Shown here: positions 55,931 to 64,000 of the stretch, in pieces
Layout: each line of letters opens with the position of its first letter
Position numbering within the stretch: position 1 is the stretch's first letter
Assembly: GCA_013360405.1 (NCBI GenBank)
Contig: JABWBR010000002.1
Span: 62,001 to 126,000, forward strand
Direction: 5' to 3'
Source: Saprospiraceae bacterium
Lineage (GTDB): Bacteria; Bacteroidota; Bacteroidia; Chitinophagales; Saprospiraceae
DNA: 64,000 nucleotides
Made by a program: the position numbers and the translations under genes
The notes under the pieces: model-generated
What the model saw: only the letters and a program-made list of their open reading frames with translations
Database searches by the model: none
What the model was told of the DNA's origin: nothing

Positions 55931-55974
55931 GGCCGGGAATGCAGCGGTTGGCTACCTGCCCGGCCGCCCTTTTT
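55931..55974 (+). terminator. Hairpin with T-run between atpE and atpF
   Basis: GGCCGGG (55931-55937) pairs with CCCGGCC (55959-55965), with further inner GCAG/CTGC pairing, and is followed by CCTTTTT. Partial termination here would give more atpE message than downstream genes, matching the high copy number of subunit c. The hairpin might alternatively stabilise processed RNA. Confidence 0.7.
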
Positions 55975-55998
55975 AACCTTTATTATTAAAGACTTGCT

Positions 55999-56520
55999 AT
56001 GACCGCGATATTTTTTCTTGCCGACTTCTCTGTGATTAAACCCGATCCGGGTCTGATTCTCTGGACTTCGCTGATTTTCATTTTCCTGTGGTTTTTCCTC
56101 GGTAGAATGGCCTTCCGCCCTATTCAGCAAGCCCTCAAGAAAAGGGAACAAGACATCCAAAGCTCGCTGGATGAAGCCAAACTCGCCCGCCAGGAAATGT
56201 CCAACCTGAAGGCTGAAAACGAAAAACTGCTCGCCGAAGCCCGCGAAGAACGCGCCCGCATGCTGAAAGAAGCCAAAGAAGCCGGCGAGAATATAATCAA
56301 CAAGGCAAAGGAGAAAGCCAAAGAAGAAGCCGTTCAGATCATGGCCAGCGCCAAACAGGAAATCCAAAACCAACGCATGGCGCTTATCACCGATCTGAAA
56401 AACCAGATCGGCCTCCTCGCTATCGACGTGGCGGAAAAGGTACTCCGCAAAGAACTCAAACAGGATTCCGAGCAGACCAAGTACATCAATACGCTCGTAG
56501 ACGAAATTAAACTCAACTAA
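55999..56520 (+). CDS. atpF: ATP synthase F0 subunit b
   Basis: 173 residues: one N-terminal span (PDPGLILWTSLIFIFLWFFL) and a long charged coiled coil (ALKKREQDIQSSLDEAKLAR to KAKEEAVQIMASAKQEI), which forms the peripheral stalk. The stop lies 5 nt before the atpH start. Confidence 0.95.
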   Translation: MTAIFFLADFSVIKPDPGLILWTSLIFIFLWFFLGRMAFRPIQQALKKREQDIQSSLDEAKLARQEMSNLKAENEKLLAEAREERARMLKEAKEAGENIINKAKEKAKEEAVQIMASAKQEIQNQRMALITDLKNQIGLLAIDVAEKVLRKELKQDSEQTKYINTLVDEIKLN

Positions 56521-56525
56521 GCGCC

Positions 56526-57095
56526 ATGTCGGTACAAAGAATCGCATCTCGCTACGCCAAGTCGCTACTCGACCTGGCTGTCGACCAAAATAAACTGGAG
56601 CGCGTACTCGAGGATGTACAGTCATTCCAGGAAGTATCGAAAATTCGCGATTTTAAGTTGATGATTAAAAGTCCGGTTATCCATGCCGCTACAAAGGCGG
56701 ATATCATGACGAAGCTCTTTGGCGATAAATACGATAAACTGACGATGGCTTTTTTGCACATTTTGTGCACCAAAAACCGCGAAGCTTATCTGCCCGAAAT
56801 CGCAACCGAATATATCGATCAATACAAAAAGCTCAGAAAGATTTCTGAGGTGAAAATCATTTCAGCCAATCCGCTGAGCGATGCCGCAGTGAAGGCTATT
56901 CACGACAAACTGAAGTCGAGCAGCTATACGAATGACAACGTAGAAATCACTACCGAAGTAGACCCCGATCTGATCGGCGGTTTTGTCATTCAGTTTGACG
57001 ACAAACTCTACGACGCCAGTATCGCCAATAAACTCAACGATCTGCGCAAGGATTTTGACGAAAACCTGTACATCTCGCAAATCATAGCCCGCTAA
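56526..57095 (+). CDS. atpH: ATP synthase F1 subunit delta
   Basis: 189 residues. The N-terminal helical domain (RIASRYAKSLLDLAVDQNKL) and the C-terminal segment (TTEVDPDLIGGFVIQFDDKL) match OSCP/delta. It connects the peripheral stalk to alpha. A weak AGCCCG/CGGGCT hairpin overlaps its stop (57086-57102), followed by TTTTT near 57111, before atpA. Confidence 0.95.
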   Translation: MSVQRIASRYAKSLLDLAVDQNKLERVLEDVQSFQEVSKIRDFKLMIKSPVIHAATKADIMTKLFGDKYDKLTMAFLHILCTKNREAYLPEIATEYIDQYKKLRKISEVKIISANPLSDAAVKAIHDKLKSSSYTNDNVEITTEVDPDLIGGFVIQFDDKLYDASIANKLNDLRKDFDENLYISQIIAR

Positions 57096-57158
57096 CCGGG
57101 CTTTGGGGCGTTTTTATATGTTGTAAATTCCATTTTAACGATTCAAATATCTTTCGAT

Positions 57159-58763
57159 ATGGTAGATGTTAAACCCGATGAAATATCCGCGATACTGAAA
57201 CAACAGCTATCTGGTTTCAGCTCGGCAGCCGAACTCGAAGAGTACGGCACCGTACTACAGGTGGGCGACGGTATCGCCCGTGTTTACGGCCTCAACAAAG
57301 CACAGGCCGGCGAGTTGGTGGAGTTTGAATCCGGCGTGCAAGCGATCGTGCTTAACCTCGAAGAGGACAACGTGGGCGTGGTTCTCATGGGCGCCAGCGA
57401 TGGCATCCGCGAAGGCTCGCGCGTACATCGCACCGGCAAAATCGCTTCTATCTCCGTAGGCGAAGGGTATGTGGGTCGCGTAGTGAATCCCCTCGGCCAG
57501 CCTATCGACGGCAAAGGCGAGATCACCGGCACGAAATACGAAATGCCCCTCGAACGCAAAGCCCCCGGCGTTATTTTCCGCCAGCCGGTTAGCGAACCGC
57601 TCCAAACGGGTATCAAAGCTATCGACGCGATGATCCCCATCGGCCGCGGACAGCGCGAATTGATTATCGGCGACCGCCAGACGGGTAAAACGGCTATCGC
57701 CCTCGATACGATCATTAACCAGCGCGAATTCTACGAGCGCGGCACACCGGTTTACTGCATCTACGTAGCTTCAGGCCAAAAAGCCTCTACGGTAGCCCAG
57801 GTGGCCCGCACCCTCGAAGAAAACGGCGCAATGAATTATACGATCATTGTTTCTGCTTCGGCATCCGATCCGGCGCCGCTGCAGTTCTTCGCTCCTTTTG
57901 CCGGCGCCGCTATCGGCGAATTTTTCCGCGATACAGGCCGCCCCGCACTTATCGTGTACGATGACCTCTCCAAGCAAGCCGTAGCCTACCGCGAGGTGTC
58001 GCTGCTGTTGCGCCGCCCTCCGGGACGCGAAGCTTACCCCGGCGACGTGTTTTACCTGCACTCCCGCCTGCTCGAGCGCGCCGCTAAGGTGATCGCTAAC
58101 GACGAGATTGCCCGTAATATGAACGACCTGCCCGATTCGCTCAAGAATGCCAAGGATAAGCAGGGCAACCCGCTGGTGAAAGGCGGCGGCTCGCTTACGG
58201 CATTGCCGATCATCGAAACCCAGGCTGCCGACGTATCGGCTTATATCCCGACCAACGTGATCTCTATTACCGACGGTCAGATATTCCTCGAAACCAACCT
58301 CTTTAACGCCGGTATCCGCCCCGCTATCAACGTGGGTATCTCGGTATCGCGGGTTGGCGGCAACGCCCAGATCAAGTCGATGAAAAAGGTGTCGGGTACG
58401 CTCAAACTTGACCAGGCTCAGTACCGCGAATTGGAAGCTTTCGCTAAGTTCGGCTCCGACCTCGACGCCTCTACTACCGCCGTACTCGAAAAGGGCAAAC
58501 GCAACGTGGAAATCCTGAAACAGCCGCAGTATTCGCCCGTTTCTGTAGAAAAACAGGTGGCTATCATCTATCTCGGCACCCAGGGACAACTGCGCAATGT
58601 GCCCGTTGAAAAAGTACGCGAATTTGAGGAAATCTTCCTGCTGAAATTGGAGCAGCTTCATCCCGATGTGCTCAATAATTTCAGGGCAGGCAAACTCGAA
58701 AAAGCGGACCTGCAACTTGTGGAAAAACTGTCCGAAGAATTGTCGGCTCAGTATAAGAAATAA
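57159..58763 (+). CDS. atpA: ATP synthase F1 subunit alpha
   Basis: 534 residues. Walker [14 protein letters not shown] near residue 172, catalytic-interface Arg region in [14 protein letters not shown], and [20 protein letters not shown] are diagnostic. The N-terminus ([14 protein letters not shown]) is the stalk-binding part. It forms alternate non-catalytic positions with beta in F1; the beta gene is not in the window, as usual for Bacteroidota, where atpD-atpC are elsewhere. Confidence 0.97.
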   Translation: MVDVKPDEISAILKQQLSGFSSAAELEEYGTVLQVGDGIARVYGLNKAQAGELVEFESGVQAIVLNLEEDNVGVVLMGASDGIREGSRVHRTGKIASISVGEGYVGRVVNPLGQPIDGKGEITGTKYEMPLERKAPGVIFRQPVSEPLQTGIKAIDAMIPIGRGQRELIIGDRQTGKTAIALDTIINQREFYERGTPVYCIYVASGQKASTVAQVARTLEENGAMNYTIIVSASASDPAPLQFFAPFAGAAIGEFFRDTGRPALIVYDDLSKQAVAYREVSLLLRRPPGREAYPGDVFYLHSRLLERAAKVIANDEIARNMNDLPDSLKNAKDKQGNPLVKGGGSLTALPIIETQAADVSAYIPTNVISITDGQIFLETNLFNAGIRPAINVGISVSRVGGNAQIKSMKKVSGTLKLDQAQYRELEAFAKFGSDLDASTTAVLEKGKRNVEILKQPQYSPVSVEKQVAIIYLGTQGQLRNVPVEKVREFEEIFLLKLEQLHPDVLNNFRAGKLEKADLQLVEKLSEELSAQYKK

Positions 58764-58787
58764 TCGTTCTTAAATGTCATCAATCCA

Positions 58788-59681
58788 ATGGCTGGCAGTT
58801 TAAAAGAAGTTCGCGAACGCATCAAGTCGGTGCAAAATACGCAGCAGATCACCAAAGCCATGAAAATGGTGTCTGCTGCCAAGCTGCGCCGGGCGCAACA
58901 GGCCATTCAGCAAATGCGCCCCTACGCCGACAAACTCAACCAGATGCTGCGCAATATCCTCTCCAACCTGGAGGGCGATGCCGATACCTCTTTTGGCATG
59001 GTCCGCCCCTTGGAGAAGGCCTGTGTCGTGGTGGTTACGTCAAGCCGCGGTCTTTGCGGCGCCTTCAACACCAACGTGATCAAATTAGCAGTGCGCGCTA
59101 TCGACGAAAAGTATAGCCGCGTACGTGCAGCCGGCAATCTTACGATTGTATGTGTGGGTAAAAAAGGCTACGACTTTTTCCGCCGCCGCTACCGCGATTG
59201 TAATGTGGTGGGCGATCACGTCGATCTCGGTACCGACCTCAGCTTCGACAATGTGTCTACGGTGGCTCGCTCTCTTATGGCAGCCTTCGAAAACAAAGAA
59301 TTCGACGCTATCGAAGTGGCCTATGGCCGATTTAAAAATGCCGCCACGCAGTTTCCCGAACTCGACCAGTTTTTGCCCGTTGCGAAGCAAAAACACGAAG
59401 CAGACAGCAAGGCCAAGGCCAATTATATCTTCGAACCCGATATGGCCAGCCTGCTCAATTACCTCGTGCCCAGCATCCTGCAAACGCAGTTTCACAAATA
59501 TCTGCTCGATACCAACGCTTCTGAGCACGGCGCCCGCATGACGGCCATGGACAAAGCCACGGAAAACGCCGAAGACCTGCTCCGCAACCTGCGCATCAGC
59601 TATAACAAAGCCCGCCAGGAATCGATCACCAAGGAAATCCTCGAGATCGTAGGCGGCGCCGCAGCACTGGAAAATGGGTAA
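58788..59681 (+). CDS. atpG: ATP synthase F1 subunit gamma
   Basis: 297 residues. The N-terminal helix (VRERIKSVQNTQQITKAMKM VSAAKLRRAQ, written in two parts) and C-terminal helix (ENAEDLLRNLRISYNKARQE) form the rotor coiled coil; SSRGLCGAFN is the classical signature. It ends 9 nt before the word array flanking hisA. Confidence 0.96.
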   Translation: MAGSLKEVRERIKSVQNTQQITKAMKMVSAAKLRRAQQAIQQMRPYADKLNQMLRNILSNLEGDADTSFGMVRPLEKACVVVVTSSRGLCGAFNTNVIKLAVRAIDEKYSRVRAAGNLTIVCVGKKGYDFFRRRYRDCNVVGDHVDLGTDLSFDNVSTVARSLMAAFENKEFDAIEVAYGRFKNAATQFPELDQFLPVAKQKHEADSKAKANYIFEPDMASLLNYLVPSILQTQFHKYLLDTNASEHGARMTAMDKATENAEDLLRNLRISYNKARQESITKEILEIVGGAAALENG

Positions 59682-59689
59682 TTGATGTG

Positions 59690-59811
59690 CTAATTTGCTG
59701 ATGTGCTGATTTGCTAATTTGCTGATATTGATTTTTAATTCTTAATTATCAGCACATTAACTCATCAGCACATCAGCACATTAACTTATCAGCACATCAG
59801 CAAATTAGCAC
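59690..59811 (+). repeat. Inverted array of GCTGATGTGCTAATTT words, upstream of hisA
   Basis: Left side repeats TGCTGATGTGCTAATT-like words (59690-59728). Right side repeats the complement (ATCAGCACATCAGCAAATTA, 59748-59811). An AT-rich loop separates them. The array ends directly at the hisA ATG. The same words form the array downstream of hisA. Confidence 0.9.
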
Positions 59812-60525
59812 ATGTTCCTTATCCCCGCCATAGACATTATTGCAGGTAAATGCGTGCGGCTCTCGCAGGGCGATTATACCCAGGTGACCGAATACCACGC
59901 CGACCCCTTGGATATAGCCAGACAGTTTGAAGATGCCGGCCTGCAACGCTTACACCTCGTTGACCTCGACGGGGCCCGCTCGGCACGAATTGTGAATTAT
60001 CGCGTGCTGGAACGCATCGCCTCCTATACAAATCTCCATATCGATTTTGGCGGCGGCATCAAGTCGGACGACGATGCCCGCATTGCCTTTGAATGCGGCG
60101 CACAGCAAATTACAGGAGGTACTATTGCGGTTACCGATCGCGAGCTATTTCTGGGTTGGATAACCCGCTATGGCAGCGAACGCATTATACTTGGCGCCGA
60201 TGTAAAAGACGGAAAAGTAGCCATCAGCGGCTGGCAGGAACAAAGCGCCCTCGACCTCGACCCCTTTCTCCACGATTACCAACAGCTCGGCGTTCAATAT
60301 GCCATTTGTACCGATATATCCAAAGACGGCCTGCTACAAGGCAGCGCTATCGAACTCTATCAACACCTGCGCGCCTCTTTTCCCGATCTTAAACTCATCG
60401 CCAGCGGCGGCATCAGCAGTATCGACGAATTGGCCCGCTTGCGCGAACTAGGCTGCTACGGCGCTATTGTGGGCAAGGCGCTGTATGAGGGGAGGATTTC
60501 TTTGAAAGATCTGCTGATGTGCTGA
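59812..60525 (+). CDS. hisA: Phosphoribosylformimino-5-aminoimidazole carboxamide ribotide isomerase
   Basis: 237 residues, the usual length. It is a (beta/alpha)8 barrel catalysing the fourth step of histidine synthesis. Catalytic Asp in IPAIDIIAGKCVRLSQGDYT and in ICTDISKDGLLQGSAI, plus phosphate-binding DFGGGIKS and ASGGISS, are visible. It stands alone, without other his genes. The C-terminus (LKDLLMC) and stop are read from the repeat word, and the ATG follows directly on the upstream array, so the gene is enclosed by repeats with no normal intergenic space or visible Shine-Dalgarno. Confidence 0.95.
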   Translation: MFLIPAIDIIAGKCVRLSQGDYTQVTEYHADPLDIARQFEDAGLQRLHLVDLDGARSARIVNYRVLERIASYTNLHIDFGGGIKSDDDARIAFECGAQQITGGTIAVTDRELFLGWITRYGSERIILGADVKDGKVAISGWQEQSALDLDPFLHDYQQLGVQYAICTDISKDGLLQGSAIELYQHLRASFPDLKLIASGGISSIDELARLRELGCYGAIVGKALYEGRISLKDLLMC

Positions 60526-60640
60526 TTAGTTAATGTGCTGATAATGTATTAATAATTAGCACATCAGCAAATTAGCACATCAGCAAATTAGCACATCAGC
60601 AAATTAGCACATCAGCAAATTAGCACATCAGCAAATTAGC
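60511..60640 (+). repeat. Inverted array downstream of hisA with five perfect 16-nt copies
   Basis: Five identical tandem copies of TAGCACATCAGCAAAT occupy 60557-60636. The left side (60511-60545) has complementary words (CTGATGTGCTGATTAG). The array overlaps the end of hisA and finishes just before the exonuclease III ATG at 60644, so it also replaces that gene's usual leader. Confidence 0.92.
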
Positions 60641-60643
60641 AAA

Positions 60644-61411
60644 ATGACGAATATAATCTCCTACAACCTCAACGGCATTCGCTCGGCTATCGACAAAGGA
60701 CTGTGGCAATGGCTTGCCGATAACTCTTTCGACATCGTTTGCCTGCAGGAAACCAAAGCCCAGCCCGACCAGGTAGATATGTCGGAAGCTGAAAAACTGG
60801 GCTATCACCATTTTTGGCATTGTGCCGAAAAAAAAGGCTATAGCGGCGTCACAACCCTTTCCAAACTACGCCCCGACCGCGTGGTGGAAGGCTGCGGCAT
60901 TCCCAAATACGACCGCGAAGGCCGTATTTTACGCACTGATTTTGGCGACTGGAGCCTGCTCAATTGCTATTTCCCCTCCGGCACTACCGGCGAAGAACGT
61001 CAGCAGTTCAAAATGGAATTTCTGGCAGATTTTCACCAGTGGATTCAGGAACTCCGCCGCGAAAGGCCCAAATTAATCGTAGTAGGCGATTATAACATCG
61101 CTCACCAACCCATCGATATCCACGACCCGGTTGGCAATAAAAAATCTTCCGGGTTCCTTCCCGAAGAACGCGCATGGATGAGCGAGTGGCTCAATGCCGG
61201 TTTTGTCGACAGCTTCCGTTATTTGAACCCCGACAAAGTGGAATACAGCTGGTGGAGCTTCAGGGCCAATAGTCGCTCAAAAAACAAAGGTTGGCGTATC
61301 GACTACCAGACGGTAACCGATACCCTTCGCGACCGCCTGCGCAATGCCGGCCATCTGGGCGACGCCGTCCACTCCGATCACTGCCCCGTATGGCTGTCAA
61401 TCGACTTGTAG
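60644..61411 (+). CDS. xth: Exodeoxyribonuclease III (AP endonuclease family)
   Basis: 255 residues. The motifs are NLNGIRSAIDKGL, FDIVCLQETKAQ with the metal-binding Glu, LIVVGDYNIAHQPIDIHDP with Asp and Asn, YSWWSFRANSRSKNKGWRID and SDHCPVWLS with the final catalytic His. The enzyme cuts abasic sites and degrades 3' ends in base-excision repair. The GNAT gene follows 3 nt after its stop. Confidence 0.94.
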   Translation: MTNIISYNLNGIRSAIDKGLWQWLADNSFDIVCLQETKAQPDQVDMSEAEKLGYHHFWHCAEKKGYSGVTTLSKLRPDRVVEGCGIPKYDREGRILRTDFGDWSLLNCYFPSGTTGEERQQFKMEFLADFHQWIQELRRERPKLIVVGDYNIAHQPIDIHDPVGNKKSSGFLPEERAWMSEWLNAGFVDSFRYLNPDKVEYSWWSFRANSRSKNKGWRIDYQTVTDTLRDRLRNAGHLGDAVHSDHCPVWLSIDL

Positions 61412-61414
61412 CCT

Positions 61415-61858
61415 ATGCATAAGCCTGTAATCACCGTCCAAGTCGCAGACATAGAAACCATCGTACAGCTTTCTGCCGCCATCCCGGAGTTTGACGCTCC
61501 ATACCCGGCAGCGGAATTCCACCGGCGCTTGTCCGCAACGCCCCACCTGATTCTGGTAGCCTATGCCGACGGCCAACCCGCCGGGTTTAAGGTGGGTTAT
61601 GCCCGGTCTTCAACCGTTTTTTATTCCTGGATGGGGGGCGTTTTACCCGCCTTTCGCCGCCTTAGCGTGGCCGCCACTCTGGCCGACGCGCAAGAAGACT
61701 GGGCCAGACAAAATGGCTATACCACGGTAGAACTCAAAACGCGAAACCGCTATAAAGCCATGCTGTGCTTTGCATTAAACCGCGGATTCGACATTACAGG
61801 CATAGAAATCAAAGATTCTATACGCGAAATGAGAATTTTTTTGCAAAAAAAGTTATAA
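61415..61858 (+). CDS. GNAT-family acetyltransferase
   Basis: 147 residues. The GNAT core is visible: ATPHLILVAYADGQPAGFKV with strand 4, VFYSWMGGVLPAFRRLSVAA with the motif A-like segment (shorter than the usual Q/R-x-x-G-x-G/A), and NGYTTVELKTRNRYKAMLCF with a late helix. It would transfer acetyl from acetyl-CoA to an unknown amine. It starts 3 nt after the exonuclease stop, so it is in one operon with it. The stop region is a very AT-rich palindrome. Confidence 0.8.
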   Translation: MHKPVITVQVADIETIVQLSAAIPEFDAPYPAAEFHRRLSATPHLILVAYADGQPAGFKVGYARSSTVFYSWMGGVLPAFRRLSVAATLADAQEDWARQNGYTTVELKTRNRYKAMLCFALNRGFDITGIEIKDSIREMRIFLQKKL

Positions 61859-61926
61859 TTATAATTTTATAATGCTATTATTGCACTAGCGAAATGACGT
61901 TGTTTTTTTTTTTTAAATGTTAAATA

Positions 61927-61959
61927 TTTGACATAGTGTGGCAAATACACTTATCTTTG
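61927..61959 (+). promoter_or_regulatory. Promoter of the candidate structured RNA
   Basis: TTTG at 61927-61930 and TATCTTTG at 61952-61959 are 21 nt apart and match both elements of the Bacteroidetes consensus. No protein start lies downstream for over 300 nt, the first being purH at 62278. Confidence 0.65.
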
Positions 61960-61965
61960 TTTAAC

Positions 61966-62190
61966 TTTGGCGCGCATTTAAGATTTCAAATGAAAGATGT
62001 TTCATATTTTCTTAAATGCATCGAGGATTCGCACAATTTGTGCACGCAACATTAACAATACTTAACGTATTAAAATATAGCGCCGGGAAAACTTTTTCGG
62101 CGAGTAAAGAGTTTTAAAGATAGTTTTCATTTGGTTTTTTGGGGTTATACAAGGGGCGATTGTCTAAAGACAGTCGCCCACTTTTTTTAT
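61966..62190 (+). ncRNA. Candidate structured non-coding RNA upstream of purH
   Basis: About 220 nt between a consensus promoter and an intrinsic terminator, with no credible reading frame. Five hairpins follow each other: (1) GCATTTAAG 61974-61982 with CTTAAATGC 62011-62019 enclosing ATGAAA/TTTCAT; (2) GCACA/TGTGC at 62031-62043; (3) AATAC/GTATT at 62057-62071; (4) CGCCG 62081-62085 with CGGCG 62098-62102; (5) the terminator stem 62154-62179. It could be an independent small RNA or a leader controlling purH. It does not match any RNA family I can recognise by eye, and 6S RNA is not excluded. Confidence 0.55.
62154..62188 (+). terminator. Intrinsic terminator upstream of purH
   Basis: GGGCGATTGTCT (62154-62165) pairs with AGACAGTCGCCC (62168-62179) with one mismatch, followed by seven T (62182-62188). 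It ends the RNA from the promoter at 61927-61959 before the purH promoter. Confidence 0.85.
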
Positions 62191-62236
62191 ACACAAACCC
62201 ATTTCCCTTTTTCCTTTTCTTTTGCTTGCTTCTCCC

Positions 62237-62244
62237 TACCTTTG
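62237..62244 (+). promoter_or_regulatory. Bacteroidetes-type -7 box of purH
   Basis: TACCTTTG matches the consensus and lies 34 nt before the purH ATG, downstream of the terminator, so purH can be transcribed independently of the leader RNA. Confidence 0.55.
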
Positions 62245-62277
62245 CAGCGCTTTTATCATCACCAAGACTTAAAATCC

Positions 62278-63804
62278 ATGTCTTCTACACGCATTCAATC
62301 GGCGCTCATTTCCGTATACTACAAAGACGGGCTGGAGCCCATCATCCGCGAATTGTCACGCCTGGGTGTCCGGCTTTTTTCTACCGGCGGCACACACGAT
62401 TTTATCCGCTCACTGGGTATCGCCGTGGAAGCGGTTGAAGACCTCACAGGCTATCCTTCTATCCTCGACGGGCGGGTAAAAACACTTCATCCCAAAGTAT
62501 TCGGTGGCATACTTGCCCGCAGAGAGGCCGACCACATAGCGCAGTTGACACAATATGATATACCGGCTATCGACCTGGTAATCGTGGACCTGTACCCATT
62601 CGAAGCCACCGTAGCGCAAACCGATAACGAATCGGCGATCATCGAAAAAATCGATATAGGAGGTATCTCCCTGATTCGGGCGGCGGCAAAAAACTATCGC
62701 GATGTAACAGTGGTGGCCTCCCGCGATGAATACGGCAGTCTGCTGCAATTGCTGCATGATAAAAACGGCGCCACAGACCTGGACGACCGCCGCGAACTCG
62801 CCCGCCGCGCTTTTGCCGTTACCTCGCACTACGATACGGCGATCTTTCAGTATTTTGACGACGATCGCGGCGACCTGGCCTTCAAACAAAGCGTGCCGGG
62901 CGTACTACCCTTGCGGTATGGCGAAAACCCCCACCAACGCGGCGTGTACTACGGGCATTTCGATAGCGTATTTGAAAAATTAGGGGGAAAGGAAATTTCA
63001 TACAACAACCTACTCGATATTGACGCCGCCATTGCGTTGATGGCCGAATTCAAACACGACGAACCCACTTTTGCCGTCCTCAAACACAACAATGCCTGCG
63101 GTATAGCTACCCGCACAACGGTGTTGCAGGCCTGGCAGGATGCCCTGGCCGGCGACCCGCTCTCCGCTTTTGGCGGCATCCTGATCTCCAACCAGGAAGT
63201 AGACGAAGCTACCGCCGCGGCCATCGATCAAATATTTTACGAAGTATTGATCGCACCCGCTTTTTCGGAGGCTGCTGTGGGTTTGTTATTAAAAAAGAAA
63301 AATCGTATCCTGCTGCAACTTAAAACATACCCGCAAAGGCCGCAAAATTTCCGCAGCCTGCTCAACGGCGTAATTGCACAGGATGCCGACCTGCATACCG
63401 AAACCGAAGCCGACCTGAAAACGGCTACCCAACGTACGCCTTCCGGTTCAGAAATCAACGACTTGCTGTTTGCCAATATTTGCGTCAAGCATTTGAAATC
63501 AAACGGCATCGCCCTGGTTAAAAACAAGCAATTGGTAGGCATGGGCTGCGGTCAGACCTCCCGCGTGGACGCCCTCCAACACGCCATCAACAAAGCCCGT
63601 CACTTCGGCTTTGACCTCAACGGCGCGGTGATGGCCTCCGATGCTTTTTTCCCCTTCCCCGACTGCGTGGAGATAGCCCACCAGGCCGGCATTACAGCGG
63701 TTATTCAACCAGGCGGATCGGTAAAAGACCAGGAAAGCATCGACTATTGCAATGCGCAAGACATGGCTATGGTAATGACCGGCTACAGGCATTTCAAACA
63801 CTAA
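62278..63804 (+). CDS. purH: Bifunctional AICAR transformylase / IMP cyclohydrolase
   Basis: 508 residues from the ATG at 62278; the longer frame would translate the terminator region. The N-terminal MGS-like cyclohydrolase domain has IQSALISVYYKDGLEPIIR, LFSTGGTHDF, ILDGRVKTLHPKVFGGILAR. The transformylase domain carries LRYGENPHQRG and the Lys-His pair in FAVLKHNNACGIA. It performs the last two steps of de novo purine synthesis. It is slightly shorter than the roughly 530 residues of gamma-proteobacterial enzymes, normal for Bacteroidota. Confidence 0.96.
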   Translation: MSSTRIQSALISVYYKDGLEPIIRELSRLGVRLFSTGGTHDFIRSLGIAVEAVEDLTGYPSILDGRVKTLHPKVFGGILARREADHIAQLTQYDIPAIDLVIVDLYPFEATVAQTDNESAIIEKIDIGGISLIRAAAKNYRDVTVVASRDEYGSLLQLLHDKNGATDLDDRRELARRAFAVTSHYDTAIFQYFDDDRGDLAFKQSVPGVLPLRYGENPHQRGVYYGHFDSVFEKLGGKEISYNNLLDIDAAIALMAEFKHDEPTFAVLKHNNACGIATRTTVLQAWQDALAGDPLSAFGGILISNQEVDEATAAAIDQIFYEVLIAPAFSEAAVGLLLKKKNRILLQLKTYPQRPQNFRSLLNGVIAQDADLHTETEADLKTATQRTPSGSEINDLLFANICVKHLKSNGIALVKNKQLVGMGCGQTSRVDALQHAINKARHFGFDLNGAVMASDAFFPFPDCVEIAHQAGITAVIQPGGSVKDQESIDYCNAQDMAMVMTGYRHFKH

Positions 63805-63808
63805 ACAC

Positions 63809-64000
63809 ATGGATATCCACTCCAAGTTGCCTCATGTGGGCACAACGATATTCACGGTGATGTCGGCGCTGGCCCAACAGCACAACGCTATCAATTTATC
63901 GCAGGGATTCCCCAATTTCCCTACTTCTGAAGAATTGCACAGGCTGGTTTACGAATACATGCAGAAGGGCTACAACCAGTACGCTCCCATGGCGGGGGTA
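63809..64000 (+). CDS. PLP-dependent aminotransferase, N-terminal fragment (runs off the right edge)
   Basis: 64 residues from the ATG at 63809 to the window end: SKLPHVGTTIFTVMSALAQQ, then NAINLSQGFPNFPTSEELHR and GYNQYAPMAGV. This start is characteristic of class I/II aminotransferases of the methionine/kynurenine type (YbdL-like). The gene starts 4 nt after purH. The catalytic Lys and the rest lie outside the window. Confidence 0.85.
   Translation, partial: MDIHSKLPHVGTTIFTVMSALAQQHNAINLSQGFPNFPTSEELHRLVYEYMQKGYNQYAPMAGV

Noticed and set aside
60557-60636. Five perfect 16-nt repeats looked at as a possible CRISPR array
   Set aside because: There are no unique spacers; the units are directly adjacent and part of an inverted word array. 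No cas genes are present.
61966-62190. Identification of the structured RNA as 6S RNA
   Set aside because: The length would fit, but the 5' and 3' ends do not pair into the long closing stem with a central bubble; the 3' end is a self-contained terminator.

Overview
The window comes from a member of the Bacteroidota, most likely the Saprospiria / Lewinella-Haliscomenobacter side of the phylum. The evidence is type IX secretion (Por) C-terminal sorting domains on two exported proteins, a TonB-dependent receptor with a CarboxypepD-regulatory-like N-terminus, the SpoIIM-DUF4129-DUF4350-MoxR-DUF58 operon, an F-type ATP synthase operon (a-c-b-delta-alpha-gamma) without the beta and epsilon genes, and repeated perfect matches to the Bacteroidetes -7 box TAnnTTTG upstream of starts. 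No rRNA, tRNA, phage or CRISPR locus was seen.

Region by region. 1-10.8 kb is an AT-richer, eroded accessory stretch, almost all on the minus strand: the first 78 residues of a propeller-type sensor, a peptidoglycan-binding-domain protein, a truncated copy and an intact copy of a GH17-like glucanase lipoprotein, an ankyrin-repeat protein, a 900-residue FG-GAP/PKD/T9SS surface protein, a frameshifted exported protein beside the C-terminal stub of a caspase-like peptidase, and remnants of an IS4-type and an IS5-type transposase. 10.8-26.8 kb carries comM/yifB, then kynureninase overlapping a fadJ-like multifunctional beta-oxidation protein, a hypothetical repeat protein, a FabG-like reductase, an unusual sodium-symporter/alpha-beta-hydrolase fusion, a TonB-dependent receptor, a KAS III-like enzyme and an acyl-CoA ligase. 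27-52 kb is mixed: a VapBC pair with a broken toxin, a pentaheme T9SS cytochrome, a DUF4143 ATPase, a fused HyuA-HyuB hydantoinase/oxoprolinase, membrane and TPR proteins, two small heat-shock proteins, a membrane pyrophosphatase, the MoxR/DUF58 operon and an MNT/HEPN pair. 52-64 kb holds an esterase-like lipoprotein, six ATP synthase genes, hisA, exonuclease III, a GNAT acetyltransferase, a candidate structured RNA, purH and the start of an aminotransferase gene.

The most striking thing is not a gene. At about fifteen places the intergenic DNA consists of short words (7-16 nt) repeated in tandem, often followed by the same words inverted, so that large hairpins form. The word differs from locus to locus. 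The arrays cluster at 3' ends: in at least seven genes the stop codon lies inside the repeated word, and in several more the array begins within a few bases of it. Two arrays sit instead between divergent genes. hisA is bracketed by two arrays of one word family. A second strong non-coding signal is a roughly 220-nt segment upstream of purH that has its own consensus promoter, five hairpins in a row and a T-tailed terminator.
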